Positions 1 through 12,300 of a stretch of DNA of 64,000 nucleotides are shown here, piece by piece. The DNA comes from Tillus elongatus. Taxonomy: Eukaryota > Arthropoda > Insecta > Coleoptera > Cleridae. The stretch is from the NCBI GenBank assembly GCA_964006375.1, contig OZ023269.1, positions 61,057,968-61,121,967 on the forward strand, written 5' to 3'. The notes below the pieces were generated by a model. The model saw nothing but the letters and a program-made list of their open reading frames with translations, had not been told where the DNA came from and searched no databases. Position 1 is the stretch's first letter. The number at the start of each line of letters is the position of its first letter. A program made the position numbers and the translations under genes.

Positions 1-269
1 TATCCTGCATTCCAAATGTATAACAAACGAAAAAACGTCCACGCTGGGAAACCACTGTAATCCTAATACTTTTAGGCTATCTAAATCGAAACTAACCGGA
101 TTTTGTGAACGTTGAGCCTGTGGAATTTCCGATAGAAGCTTATCAGAATTTACAGCCCATCGCCAGCAAACAATAAACTAAATAATATACTGTATGCGAA
201 ACTAAACAAATACGAAATAAATTAAATGTAATACTCAGAGTCAGTACGAAGCAAATATATACATGTATT

Positions 270-634
270 GTGTGTGTGTGTGTGTGTGTGTGTTTCTTTA
301 ACGTCGGCCTATTTTCGCGACTATGGCCAATCACCGACGCCAGGGAGCAGTTTCACCTCACTATCCTGGAATTTTTGCCGAACCCCTGTCTTTCTGTAAG
401 GAGGGTAGGGATCTTTCACGTGCCCAATATCGCATGGACACTGGACCGACGGCTTTACGACCCCTCCGAAGGGCGGAACGTGCAGACATTCAACTTGCTC
501 AAATACAATGCCAGAACCTCGGTTGATGTTAATTTTACAGTTTGTACTGAAAAAGTGAAAGGAGTACCCTTGGATCGAACCCAGTACCCTTCGGTTCAGA
601 AGCACACGTTCTTACCCCTGAACCACCGAGGTTC
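270..634 (-). mobile_element. tRNA-derived SINE with 12-bp target-site duplication
   Basis: On the minus strand the element starts with a tRNA-like head: an A-box-like stretch (GGTGGTTCAGGGGTAAG) and a B box (GGGTTCGATCC) spaced as in RNA polymerase III promoters. A central part follows, with words such as CTCCGAAGGGCGG that resemble the conserved cores of metazoan SINEs (from memory, not searched). The 3' end is a (CA)n tail, seen on the plus strand as (TG)n at 270-291. The 12-bp word tatacatgtatt lies on both sides, at 258-269 and 635-646, as expected of an L1-type target-primed insertion. The reading frames across it are incidental. It is non-autonomous and depends on a partner LINE that I cannot name. 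Confidence 0.75.
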
Positions 635-676
635 TATACATGTATTTTAAATATTAAGAAATATAAATAAAACTTA

Positions 677-1033
677 GGGGTTAAGGAGTCGCGGGCCAAA
701 GGACTCCAGGGGGCAAGCTGAGGAAGTGGAAATAACAACATAAACTCCCGATGAAGCTTTCCCCAAGACCGTCATGCGCGGTAAAAATCCGCATCCTGCA
801 CGAGGTGACCCTGCTAATAACTAAACATGACGGATCTAGACAAGGATGTCGAACTAAACTCCCCCAATCTACGGTGTTACGTGACCCGTGCCTATGGATG
901 GATGGCACCAGGGCGATGGTGTCGTGAACGGAACCTCTGGAGTACCAGGCAACCCTCCAGAGTAACCCGCCTTGCACCACACAGGGGGTTCTGATGGTGT
1001 GGACAGTATTTCCCCCATTCTCGTGGGAACAAC
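677..1033 (+). other. 5' untranslated leader of the LOA-like LINE
   Basis: This GC-richer leader runs from the TSD to the first ATG of the element at 1034. Its base composition matches the coding part of the element and contrasts with the AT-rich flank. LINEs of this group carry internal promoters in the leader. No specific promoter motif could be verified here. Confidence 0.6.
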
Positions 1034-1385
1034 ATGAAGATTATAAATACATATAAAACCAAAACCAATGAGGCTCGAGGAGTGGCTCCGGCTACAGACT
1101 TGAGCCTTGAGTCTATCCCGGAAACGGAGACGAGCCAGGGTGCGGCAGCGGACTCTGGAGGTCCCACGACCGGCGTAGATACGGGGGATCAGGGGGTAGC
1201 TTCGGCCAGAGACCTGTCCCCGACACCCAAGCTGGAGGCTGGGTCCCACCGGAGGGCGGCGAGCTCCGCGGACTCCGGGGGCCCCTCCACCAGTGAGGAC
1301 TCTACTGTTAGAGTAGAGGGACTGCCCCGGCAGTCCAAGCGTCTTTCCGGGGCGCAAAGAAAGAAGCTCCGGAGGGCGCAAAAAA
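1034..1385 (+). pseudogene. N-terminal reading-frame segment of the LOA-like LINE protein
   Basis: An open frame starts at ATG 1034 and codes a Ser/Thr/Gly/Ala-rich, probably disordered stretch ending in a basic LSGAQRKKLRRAQK tract. It then reaches a run of seven A at 1380-1386. The long downstream frame opens at exactly that run in another phase, with similar composition (PVKAQE and STPTTDR repeated). The two frames overlap across the A-run. The simplest reading is one protein split by a one- or two-base slip in the homopolymer. Alternatives are a programmed frameshift or two natural ORFs (a small ORF1 and a long ORF2). Confidence 0.6.
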
Positions 1386-4300
1386 ATGGCGGCCGGGACC
1401 TGGACGGTCGAGAAACCTGTAAAGGCGCAAGAGGGGAGTGCGGGTCAGAAGAGGACGCGCTCGAACTCTAGCACGCCCACTACAGACAGACGTTCCAAAA
1501 GGGCCAGGGTGCCTGTAAAGGCGCAAGAGGAGAGTGCGAGTCGGAAGACGCCGCGCTCTGGCTCTAGCACGCCTACTACAGACAGACCTCCCAAAGGAAC
1601 TAAGGCCGGAACACCGGCGCAGACTGGCTCTTACAGGGAGGCTGCGGAGGGCCTCGGGATGGCGGTGATTGACAGACGCCATCCTGAGGTCACGCTAGAC
1701 CAGGGGAAGGCGGACCTGATCCAGGCTGCGGTGGTAGCTGCAGTGGACTCTCTTCAGGAAGGGGAGAGCCCGCCTCAGTTCCACCGGACGCGCCTGACGG
1801 GGGGCATCCTCTGGATAACCTGTGCCGGCCCGCAGTCGCGGGACTGGCTGCGGAAAACGATCGGGGGCCTCGGTCAGATTTGGGAGGGGGCGGACTTGAC
1901 AGCCGTCGAGCCCAAGGAACTCCCAAAGAGACGCAAGGTCCTCGTACGGATCCCTGACACCGTCCCGCAGGAGACGGTGATCAGCAGACTTAAGATCCAG
2001 AACCCTGAACTGGGGACGCAACACTGGTCGGTTCTAAGCAGGAAGGCAGAGGAGAAAGGACAGACGCTCGCCTTCTCGATCGACCCGACATCTTACAGAG
2101 CCCTTGAAGGAACCTCCTTCAAGGCATTCTGGGGCATGGGAAGGGTTAGCTTCCGCCCACTGGGGAAGCAATTAAGGGTGGGACTTAGGTTCCTTCAGGT
2201 CAACCTCCAACACAGTAGGGCAGCCACGGCCGGACTACTAATGGCTCTGAGGAACACGGATGTGGCCCTCATCCAGGAACCGTACTCCTACAAAGGAGAG
2301 ATCAAGGGACTCGGCGGAGCTAATGGAAAGCTCATCTACAGCAGGTCCAGCGAGAATCCGAGGGCCTGCATTTTTGTCAGGGAAGGGATAGAGTTTCTCC
2401 CTCTAATGAATTTCTGTTCCAGGGACCTGGCAACGATCAAAATCCGATGTGGAGGAGCGGATGGGCTGAGGGACATTACTGTCGCGTCAGCCTATCTGCC
2501 AGGGGACAGCACGGACCCTCCTCCACCCAACGAATTGGAGCAGCTGATGGTGGGTAGCAGAGCAGGTGGATGGCAGACCATCATCGGCATGGATGCGAAT
2601 GCGCACCATGAGTTGTGGGGTAGCTCGGACACAAACTCTAGGGGTGAGGCACTTTTACAATTCTTTATGAAATTTAATTTAGACATATTGAATAGAGGTA
2701 ATAAACCGACATTCGTCACAACACGGCGTGAGGAAGTTTTAGACCTAACAGTTTCCACCCAGTTTCTGGGTGACTTTGTTAAAAGCTGGGCTGTGTCTGG
2801 GGAAGTGAGTAGCTCAGACCACAGATACATCCGGTTTGAAATCGCCAAAGTCGAAAGAGAAACGGTATGGTACCGGGACCCCCGCAAGGCGGACTGGGAA
2901 GCCTACAGGGCAGACCTAGCTGTGGAACTGCGGGGGGTTGAGAGGGCCATAAGGGATTCAATAGACCTCGAGATTGCAGCAGTCCAATTGCGAGACGCAA
3001 TTACCTCGGCCTATAACGCCAACTGCCCCCTGAAAATGAGGGTGTCCACCAGGAACGTCCCATGGTGGAACGAGGACCTCAGGCAAAGGAGGACGCAGGT
3101 TCGTAAGCTGTTTAACGCGGCCAAAAGGTCGGGAGCATGGGATGAATATAGACAGGCCCTATCGACCTATAACAAAAGACTGAGGGACGCCAAGAAGGAG
3201 TCGTGGAGGAGGCACTGCGAAGAAGTGGAAAACACGTCCGAGAGTGCTCGACTACACAAGATCCTGTCTAAGGGCCCTCAGACTAACATAGGCTCCCTTA
3301 GAACACCCACGGGAGGCTTTACAAGCTCGGGGGAGGAAACTATGGAAATTTTACTCCAGACGCACTTCCCCGGCTGTAACATAATAAACCAATCACCTCC
3401 GGACTGGGAACACTCAGAAATAGAGGCGCCTTATAGGCGGGCATCTAGAGTAGACTGGACAGTCGCTAAAGAGGTGGTTACCTGGAGCAAAATCAGATGG
3501 GCCATTAACAGCTTTAAGCCATACAAATCGCCGGGATTTGATGGAATAATGCCCATCATGCTCCAACAGGGGATAGATATACTGGCGCCGGTGCTTACCC
3601 TCATTATGAGGGCCAGCCTGGCTCTGGGGTACATTCCGAGGGCATGGAGACTGGCCAGGGTTGTATTTATTCCTAAACCTGGGCGTCCAACAGACCAGGC
3701 AAAGTCCCTGAGGCCAATAAGTCTCATGTCCTTCTTGCTGAAAACAGTGGAAAAACTGCTCGACCGGCACATTAGGGGCGGTGTACTGGAAGCATATCCT
3801 CTACACTGCGGACAATATGCATACAGAGCAGGATTCTCAACAGAAACAGCACTGCACCAACTGGTGCTGAAACTGGAGAATACGCTGGAGAACAAGGAGG
3901 TGGCGCTGGGGGCCTTCCTAGACATAGAGGGGGCCTTTAGCAACACCTCGTTCGGATCGGTTCTGGCAGCTGCCCGGGAGCGTGGAATAGAGGAGACCTG
4001 CTGCAGGTGGATCGGTTCCATGCTCAGGGACAGGGCGGTGTTCACCTCACTCGCGGGAGGGACTCTGCTGGCGAGGGTCGCGGCGGGGTGTCCGCAGGGG
4101 AGCGTTCTGTCTCCCTTGCTCTGGTGTCTAGTCGTGGACGGCCTGCTGGGGAGGCTCTCGGGAGGGGGGTATGAGGTACAGGGCTATGCGGACGACATTG
4201 TCATCATAGTCCGAGGAAAGGTCACACAGGCAGTGTGGGAGCGTATGCAGACTGCACTGAAAGTGGTGGAAGGGTGGACGGTTGATCAAGGGCTCGGGGT

Positions 4301-5492
4301 GAGCCCCGAGAAAGCAACCGTCGTGCCGTTTACGAGGAGGAGGAAGTGTGAAAGCCACAGAACTCTCACTCTATACGGTAGGAGCGTTCCAATGGCCAGG
4401 GAGGTAAAATATCTTGGGGTCGTATTGGACTCTAAGCTAACCTGGAATGGTCACATTGGAAAAATACTGCGTAAGGCAGTCATGACCTTAGCCGTCACTA
4501 GGCGGCTATATGGAAAAACGTGGGGACTAAGACCTAGTATGGCCCACTGGCTGTACACAAGGGTGGTCAGACCATCGTTAACATATGCGGCACTGGTCTG
4601 GTGGCCTAAGGTGACACAATCCAGTGCCAAACAAAAACTAGGCAAGATCCAAAGGATGGCTTGCCTAGGCATCACAGGGGCCATGTCTTCAACCCCAACA
4701 GCCGCCATGGAGGTGTTGCTGGATCTACCCCCCCTACACTTCGTTATTATGGGAGAGGCCAGGCTAGGACTATACAGACTAGCCTGCAATGGTAGACTGA
4801 AGATCAACCCAGGCTTCAGGGGCCACTGCAAAATTCAGGAGATCGTGAAGGAACCCATGCTTGAAATGAGGTCAGACTTCGCGAGCCCGCGAATGTGCAG
4901 GGAAAACAACTTCACAGTGGAAATCCCTGATCGCGGGGCATGGCGGGAGGAGACACCGGGCATACCACGGGACGCGCTCGTCTGGTTCACGGACGGATCT
5001 GGCGGGGAGCGTGGGACGGGGGCAGGTGTTTACTCGGAAGGACCGAGGGTAAGTCACAGTATTTCCCTCGGAGCCCATGCAACGGTGTTTCAGGCCGAGA
5101 TGTACGCCATCCTGCACTGTGTGCGGGAGAACAAGAGGAGGGGCTACACCAACAAGCGGATCCTCATAGCCACAGACAGCCAGGCAGCCCTTAAGGCACT
5201 AAGTAGCCCACGGGTAAATTCCTGGCTGGTGAGTGAGTGCCGAGACGAGACGAGCGACCTGGCTGGGCAGAATGAGGTGACCCTCATCTGGGTGCCGGGT
5301 CACTCGGGGGTCAAAGGCAATGAAGAAGCTGACAGTCTCGCAAAGAGGGGTCAGCAGAACCATTTATGGGACCAGAACCGGCTCTGGGCGTGTCAAAGAG
5401 CACTGCCAGGGGAGCCATTAAGTCCTGGGTCAGAAACCAACACAAGGTGTACTGGGCGGACTGTCCAGGGCTCAGACATGGGAAGTCAATAA
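1386..5492 (+). CDS. LOA-like LINE polyprotein: endonuclease, reverse transcriptase, RNase H
   Basis: This 1368-codon frame encodes the machinery for target-primed reverse transcription. Residues 1-90 are basic low complexity with two STPTTDR repeats. Residues 95-265 resemble the DUF4780 domain common in this clade. Residues 266-490 are an APE-type endonuclease (NLQHSRA, IQEPY, GMDANAHH, SSDHRYI). The reverse transcriptase has motif A FLDIEGAF near 845, motif B GCPQGSVLSP, and YADD near 932. The RNase H has FTDGSGG near 1200, QAEMYAI, TDSQAAL and WVPGHSGVKGNEEAD near 1300, so the catalytic acidic residues are all present. After about 5350 the frame is out of register with the family (AKRGQQNHLW), because copy two at 40160 continues in phase as AKRGSAEPFMGPEP. 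One base is missing here, so the last 40 or so residues are spurious. Confidence 0.9.
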   Translation: MAAGTWTVEKPVKAQEGSAGQKRTRSNSSTPTTDRRSKRARVPVKAQEESASRKTPRSGSSTPTTDRPPKGTKAGTPAQTGSYREAAEGLGMAVIDRRHPEVTLDQGKADLIQAAVVAAVDSLQEGESPPQFHRTRLTGGILWITCAGPQSRDWLRKTIGGLGQIWEGADLTAVEPKELPKRRKVLVRIPDTVPQETVISRLKIQNPELGTQHWSVLSRKAEEKGQTLAFSIDPTSYRALEGTSFKAFWGMGRVSFRPLGKQLRVGLRFLQVNLQHSRAATAGLLMALRNTDVALIQEPYSYKGEIKGLGGANGKLIYSRSSENPRACIFVREGIEFLPLMNFCSRDLATIKIRCGGADGLRDITVASAYLPGDSTDPPPPNELEQLMVGSRAGGWQTIIGMDANAHHELWGSSDTNSRGEALLQFFMKFNLDILNRGNKPTFVTTRREEVLDLTVSTQFLGDFVKSWAVSGEVSSSDHRYIRFEIAKVERETVWYRDPRKADWEAYRADLAVELRGVERAIRDSIDLEIAAVQLRDAITSAYNANCPLKMRVSTRNVPWWNEDLRQRRTQVRKLFNAAKRSGAWDEYRQALSTYNKRLRDAKKESWRRHCEEVENTSESARLHKILSKGPQTNIGSLRTPTGGFTSSGEETMEILLQTHFPGCNIINQSPPDWEHSEIEAPYRRASRVDWTVAKEVVTWSKIRWAINSFKPYKSPGFDGIMPIMLQQGIDILAPVLTLIMRASLALGYIPRAWRLARVVFIPKPGRPTDQAKSLRPISLMSFLLKTVEKLLDRHIRGGVLEAYPLHCGQYAYRAGFSTETALHQLVLKLENTLENKEVALGAFLDIEGAFSNTSFGSVLAAARERGIEETCCRWIGSMLRDRAVFTSLAGGTLLARVAAGCPQGSVLSPLLWCLVVDGLLGRLSGGGYEVQGYADDIVIIVRGKVTQAVWERMQTALKVVEGWTVDQGLGVSPEKATVVPFTRRRKCESHRTLTLYGRSVPMAREVKYLGVVLDSKLTWNGHIGKILRKAVMTLAVTRRLYGKTWGLRPSMAHWLYTRVVRPSLTYAALVWWPKVTQSSAKQKLGKIQRMACLGITGAMSSTPTAAMEVLLDLPPLHFVIMGEARLGLYRLACNGRLKINPGFRGHCKIQEIVKEPMLEMRSDFASPRMCRENNFTVEIPDRGAWREETPGIPRDALVWFTDGSGGERGTGAGVYSEGPRVSHSISLGAHATVFQAEMYAILHCVRENKRRGYTNKRILIATDSQAALKALSSPRVNSWLVSECRDETSDLAGQNEVTLIWVPGHSGVKGNEEADSLAKRGQQNHLWDQNRLWACQRALPGEPLSPGSETNTRCTGRTVQGSDMGSQ

Positions 5493-5821
5493 TTGACGGA
5501 CCCAGTTCAAAGAGAGCTGTGGAGCTGCTAAACCTTAGCAGAGGACAGCTCAGAAACACAACAGGTCTCTTGACGGGACACATGGCCGTCAAGAAACACC
5601 TACATAAAATGGGGCGGTTCGAAGGGGACCTCGCATGCAGACTCTGCGGCGAGGGGGAGGAATCAGCCCAGCACATCTTGTGCGAGTGTATAGCTCTGGA
5701 CCGGAAAAGACAACTGATCTACGGTCACTCTAGACCGGAGACAGAGCAATATAAAACTTCACCCTACCAATCGCTGTGCAGACTAGTTCAAGGCACAGTG
5801 ATTTTGGAATGGGTGGAGTAA
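5366..5821 (+). pseudogene. Displaced C-terminus of the LOA-like LINE protein (CCHC knuckle)
   Basis: This frame is the true continuation of the polyprotein after the one-base loss near 5350. It starts MGPEPALGVSKSTA, matching in phase the second copy at about 40185. It carries a zinc knuckle of the form C-x2-C-x9-H-x4-C (CRLCGEGEESAQHILCEC), typical of the C-terminus of LOA/I-group elements. It ends at TAA/TAG just before the short 3' leader. In the intact element it would be fused to the RNase H domain and is thought to bind nucleic acid. Confidence 0.8.
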
Positions 5822-5917
5822 GACTAGGGGTATGCACAATCAACCAAGGGTTGCGGTGCTATCGGGGCGGCAAGGCCGCGGACGAGCCCTGAGGGAACAA
5901 AAAAAAAATAAATAAAA
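5822..5917 (+). other. 3' untranslated region and A-rich tail of the LOA-like LINE
   Basis: A GC-rich stretch holds a compact region (ggttgcggtgctatcgggg to ccgcggacgagccctgaggg) and then an A-rich tail from 5898, ending at the TSD. The GC-rich part recurs in reverse at 24958-25025. A conserved 3' end is what the element's reverse transcriptase would be expected to recognise, but that role is inferred. Confidence 0.65.
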
Positions 5918-5929
5918 AAATAAAACTTA

Positions 5930-7527
<1,598 letters not shown>

Positions 7528-7768
7528 GCCCTTCCAAGAGGAAAACAATTAATAATTTTACTAGTAAACTGCTTAAACGTCTTCGAACGACTCTTCTCAG
7601 CTTATTGTCAATAGGTACGATAAGAGATTTTTTAACTCCAGGTTACTTTAAAAATAATACAGGGGTTTCCATCTGTCTCTCGATAAATCAAAAATAAAAC
7701 ATCCTTGCCAAAAACTACTATTTAAAATATAATCAATTGAGATATATATCACACAGCGGCGCCACCAG

Positions 7769-9440
7769 GCAGCAACTTTTGTATTATCGATATTTATAAA
7801 TATAGTAACAAATTTATGCTACATCGTTATAGTTGAAAGAAAATTTAGTTTAAACTAGAAATAGCATTCAGGTAAAGGTAATTTTACAAGCAATGTCACT
7901 ATTGAAAAAAGATTTTAACTAATATTAATCTGGACCTTCTTCAAAAGTTTAAATAATCAGATTTATTATTTTCTTGACACAAAACATTTAATTAGAAAAA
8001 GCTCGCTTATCAGAAAACACGTTTCATCAGCCAAGAAAGACAAGGCATACTCCAGCCTTAGGTGGAAGCTTGTCACAAGTTTGATCGTCCATACAGCAGG
8101 TGGGTTATGGGTTTTATTCAGGTAATGAAAGACCTAGGCGGGATCCAGACCTGCGTAGTGCAGCCATTTATTGAGAAGGCCTGGGGGTCTTCTACTATTA
8201 ATTTCAATTTATTCGAGTCATGAACTTGAAACCAGTGGTAAGACAAAATCTAGCATTGCTACTAAAGACTGGCAGTAAAACTGACAGCCGGTTCAGAACC
8301 AACAATAGGCTCAAAGCCACAGTGACAAATAAAATTCATCAAACACTAAAATTCTTACCATGTATCTGATGGGCTATTGCAGTTTCAAATTTTAATCAAC
8401 CAACACCACAAAGTACACAACGTCAGCACTAATCACGTTAGGTACCTTAACAGCAGTGATTACCTCGAGGATGTTGTTTTTAATACATCGCCGTACAAAG
8501 TCCACTCGCGCCTAACATGCATCGAACAAACTTAGGTCAAGTGACCGTTAGATACTGTTGTAGTCTATTTAGTGACCAGTCATAAACTAAGATAGCGCGG
8601 TACTTTGCCGAAGATGTGCTCTAGGTAAGTACCGAAAGTGCTGAGGTAATGAGTTGTTGCCCGACTGGTGGCTATCGACCAACTGAGAGAAAGCCAGGCT
8701 TTGCACGCGTTTAAGTAAGCACCGCCGGTCTGCTGGCACGTCAACGTTCCTGCTCTGTCATTTAGTTACCCATTTCCCTGTATGTGTATGAGAGAGATGC
8801 AGATATACATCTTTTTCGCGCCAGTTTTTGCAGAGACTCAGTCGAAGATTCGCACTCCAAACGGTTTTGTTCGACCAATATCTGTCAAGTATATTTTATT
8901 TCTTAGCGGTAGCGCACGCTTTGTCGGCATTTCTTTCACAGGTCAATTTGTCTCATTAATTTCCGACTTTATGACTCTCCAAATCCTTATTTATAGAATT
9001 TAAATCTCTTTAACCAAAATTAAAATACCCCAATATTATGTCACCCTTTTTGCCGTTAGATCTTATTAAGAGACTAACTGATTTTTATCAACTATTTTAA
9101 AAACGCGCATATTCCACAGCGAGGCCATTAGACAATGAGATCATTCTCTGGTATTTTACAATGGAGCTATTGCGTCTTTAAAAAATTATTTTTCAGGAAG
9201 TATTTATTAGTTAGATATCCCTTACGTTCAGATTTTTCTTGTATAAGATATTTAATGTATAAGAGGACATTCGAGAAAGACTAGTAAGGTGGAGGGGATA
9301 AAACGAAACTCCATAAAATATTTTTAATCCACCAGGCCTTTGCTGTGTATAATTAAGGCGATGTTAAAATTATTAAAACTTTCTTTGATTTTATGCTGCC
9401 TTAGTAAAAATGGTACGGTAGCGAAAGCCCACGGTAACAC
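7769..9440 (+). repeat. Interspersed repeat family A, copy 1
   Basis: About 1.67 kb that recurs at 14398-15943, with its 3' part recurring again at 17362-18033. The start word is gcagcaacttttgtatt. Shared landmarks are ggtcaagtgaccgttag, the block around atgagagagatgc, and the end region around ctagtaaaaatggtacggt. No reading frame is conserved between copies, so it is probably a non-autonomous or decayed element of unknown class. I saw no terminal inverted repeat or poly(A). Confidence 0.7.
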
Positions 9441-9652
9441 CATCTCAACCTGCCTAAAAAAACTAAAAGGCACTTTTATATTTTTTAATTTATACCAAAG
9501 TCCCATATACTTCACCAGTTGCAGAAAGTTTTTATCGCGATGTGAATTTATATGAAAATTCTCCACAGAACAAGATAAATACAATCCAGTAATCGCAGGA
9601 TAATCACCTGACAAATATCACAACAGCTGTTGAAAGAGTCGTGAATGTAGTC

Positions 9653-9797
9653 CTCGAAATCCAACTAATTCAAAATCGTATTAAGTCCTTATAACAAGTC
9701 ATCGAAATCTAGGTAGTCTATAATCGTAGTAAGTCCTCATAACAAGTTGTCGAAATCTAGGTAGTCTACAATCGTAGTAAGTTCTCATAGCGTTAGC
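9653..9797. repeat. 48-bp tandem repeat, three units
   Basis: Units built around tcgaaatctaggtagtctat and aatcgtagtaagtcctcata recur at a 48-bp period (second and third units start at 9702 and 9750). The first unit is the most diverged. Confidence 0.75.
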
Positions 9798-9799
9798 TA

Positions 9800-10670
9800 G
9801 GAATAAAAAGGAATGGTTCAGTAATTATACTGAAATGGGCAGTCCCAAAAAATTCAAGGTGCGAATCAGAAGGCAGAAGCAAACGAAATAAACTACAAAA
9901 GATAGAACATCACATCTTAGGTCGTCCAATTTCTGAATACAAAATGCCAAAGTTGTGCCGAAAACAAGGGATACATTAGAATTTTGATTTATTAATTTTG
10001 ATGAAGAGAAGAGAGGAGAAAAAGAGTGTCTCATTTTTCAAACCATGTAAAAGAATACCTCCTTTACACAGGATTTGGTCCCCGGCTTCGCAAAGTCGTT
10101 CGAAATTGTATCAATTTATACGGAATCGCAACTGGTGTCAACCTCATGACGAAATTCACACACCATTCATCCAAATCCATTTGCTACCCGGCCTGAGCGT
10201 GCAGATTAAACGAGTCAGGTCGGTCGGTCGGACGCAAGACGTTAGTTAACACAGGCCCAAATCACCAAATGGCACCACTCTACACTGAGTGTCAAAATCG
10301 AGTTACAAAAGAAAAGTTTAAAAGTCAAAGCATAGAAGAAAAAGAAAGTAACAATCGGTAAAAAATGTTTAATAAATGAACCAACCAAGTCCCGCGCTGA
10401 TGTAATGTGTACACCACACGAGAAGAAAATATATATAAGCCACTACATACATGGAAAAATTACGAAAATTCGCTAAATCAGGAGCCATAATATGCATCTT
10501 CAGATGTAGTGCCCACATGCTTCAACACAAGGACTAAGGCAAAGATAGGTCTGACAAGGCACGTCAGACGCTTCATTAGTCATAATAATATAAACGAAAA
10601 TTTGCCACATAAGCGATAACAAAGCCAAATATAGCTCGCCATAATAGCGATAATAAACGCAACGGTAGGT
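9800..10670. other. Non-coding stretch without recognisable features
   Basis: Short frames on both strands lack family signatures. The segment is AT-rich single-copy-looking DNA between two tandem-repeat zones. Confidence 0.5.
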
Positions 10671-10679
10671 TTGACAAAG

Positions 10680-10945
10680 CGTTGAAGGCTTCATCAACGG
10701 TAAAGGAATCGTTATCTCGTTAGCGATAATTCCATAACGAAGATAGCGATAGCGATAGGTATGACCAATCATAACAATGCTTCATCAACGGTAAGGGGTC
10801 GACAGTTCGTTAGCGTTAACCACAATAACGAAAACCTACTCACTGGTATAGCGATAGGTATGACGAAGCATAATCCTTAATCAACGATAAGGGGTCGATA
10901 ATTCGTTGGCGTTAACCACGATGAGGAAAATCTACCCACTGGTAA
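10680..10945. repeat. Degenerate tandem repeat, unit about 95 bp
   Basis: Three diverged units carry a 'ttcatcaacggtaagggg' word (10687, 10777, diverged at 10875) followed by 'ttcgttagcgttaaccac' and 'gcgataggtatgac'. No coding content is apparent. Confidence 0.6.
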
Positions 10946-10959
10946 AAAAAACTAAAGTT

Positions 10960-11830
10960 AAAAAAAATCACAAATTTCATGAAAATTTGCTACAAAGCAA
11001 AATTTATGATTTCGTGCAGATTTATATTTCACTAGATACATCTCAAATTTCTCGCCAATAGACGCATCTAACGAGGAAAACAAAATAAACGAGCTAATAT
11101 CAAGTCCGGGGTTGTTATAATTAGGAAGTCAAAATTGAGTAAACGTCGAAATCAGGAGTCAATATTAGGGTAGTCGAAATCAGGAGTCAATATTAGGGTA
11201 GTCGAAATCAGGTAGTCAAAATCAAGTGGTCGTATCGCTGGCTGTACAATCTAACGCCTTCTTGTAGCAACTGCATAAGGTTATACATGCGGTGTGATGT
11301 TAGTGCTGAACATAGGAACTTATGCATTGGCCTGACAGTTACAAAGTCAAATCCGCCTCACAAATTTCATGAAAATTCGCTATTAAAACCAAATTCATGA
11401 CTTGAACACAAATCTATAATTCCCTGAGACATATCCCAGATTTATTTCAAAGAGACACATGTAACTAGGAACATAGGGTTGATGTAAAATCAGAGGTTTA
11501 CTAATTTCACGAACATTTGCCGTTATTCATGATCAGAGCAGCTTCATTCCATAAGATGCATCTCAAATTTATTTTACACAGGCGTGCCTAAGGATGAATA
11601 CAAGAAAAAGAATAACTGGGTCAGTGTTAAGTCCGGGGTTTACAAATTTCCCGAAAATTTTCCACAAAAACGAACTCATGACTATGCAGACATTTATAAC
11701 TCCTCAAGATATGTTTTGGATTTATCATATATAGACACATCTAACGAAAAATGCACAATAATCAAACTGATGTCAAGTTCGAGGTTGTCAAAATCCGGGG
11801 TTACCAAAATAAGGAGTCACAGTCGGGTTG
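10960..11830. repeat. Degenerate repeats built on the word 'ttcatgaaaatttgct'
   Basis: The word recurs, diverged, near 10973, 11363, 11505 and 11645. It is usually followed by '(atc)taacgaggaa' and a 'gtccggggtt' word. A 30-bp direct repeat (gtcgaaatcaggagtcaat and flank) is embedded at 11140-11225. Similar 'gaaaattcgct' words appear near 32.1, 45.8-46.1 and 50.5 kb, suggesting a dispersed low-complexity family. Confidence 0.55.
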
Positions 11831-12300
11831 TAGAAGAAGAAAAAGAATAGAAAAAGGAATAGAAAGAAAAGGAAATGTTTTTTGCGAGAAGGCCGTAGCT
11901 TATGTTTTCTGCCCGACCGGCAGAAGCAGCTATCGTTGTGGTCACATGTTACCGGTTACATACGCCCACAACTAAACAGCCTATGTTCTTTGGTCGAGCT
12001 AATCATGCTAACCAGGAAGACTCACAGAAAACGAAAGAATAATTAAAGAAAGAGAGAGAGGGAAATTTTCAGCAAGAAATTGACTATCGATGCCACAAAT
12101 TTATTAAATTAATACGTACCGACGTTTCTCCCCAGACAATGTACAACGAAAGAAATCTCAAGGAACACTCACGAGCTAAACAAAAAGAGAAAGAAAAAGC
12201 GCGAGAGAAAGTAGTGAGAAAGGTGAAATAAGAGAACATATTTTTACGTGAGAGTTATGTCCAAGATAGTGTCAACGACGTATAAGGAAGGCATCATTGC

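Larger units (their letters stand above)
677..5917 (+). mobile_element. Near full-length LOA-like non-LTR retrotransposon
   Basis: A 5.2-kb LINE with a 5' leader (677-1033), a long protein-coding region, a short 3' leader and an A-rich end. The 12-bp word aaataaaactta occurs immediately before (665-676) and after (5918-5929), so the boundaries are supported by a TSD. The order endonuclease, reverse transcriptase, RNase H, CCHC knuckle is that of the I/R1/LOA group. The DUF4780-like N-terminal domain and the FLDIEGAF form of RT motif A suggest LOA. It is broken only by one apparent frameshift at the A-run near 1380 and one near 5350, so it is a young insertion. A second, older copy lies at 38793-40459 and a 3'-end scrap at 24958-25025. 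Confidence 0.88.

Noticed and set aside
270..650. Overlapping frames of 126 and 94 codons upstream of the LINE
   Set aside because: They lie wholly within a SINE with a TSD, and both strands are open only because of GC-rich repeat sequence.
9653..11225. A CRISPR-like array from the short tandem repeats
   Set aside because: Units are contiguous without unique spacers, and the window is eukaryotic.
11584..11975. Lys-rich frames as small proteins
   Set aside because: They sit in a degenerate repeat field, and related repeat units do not keep the frame.
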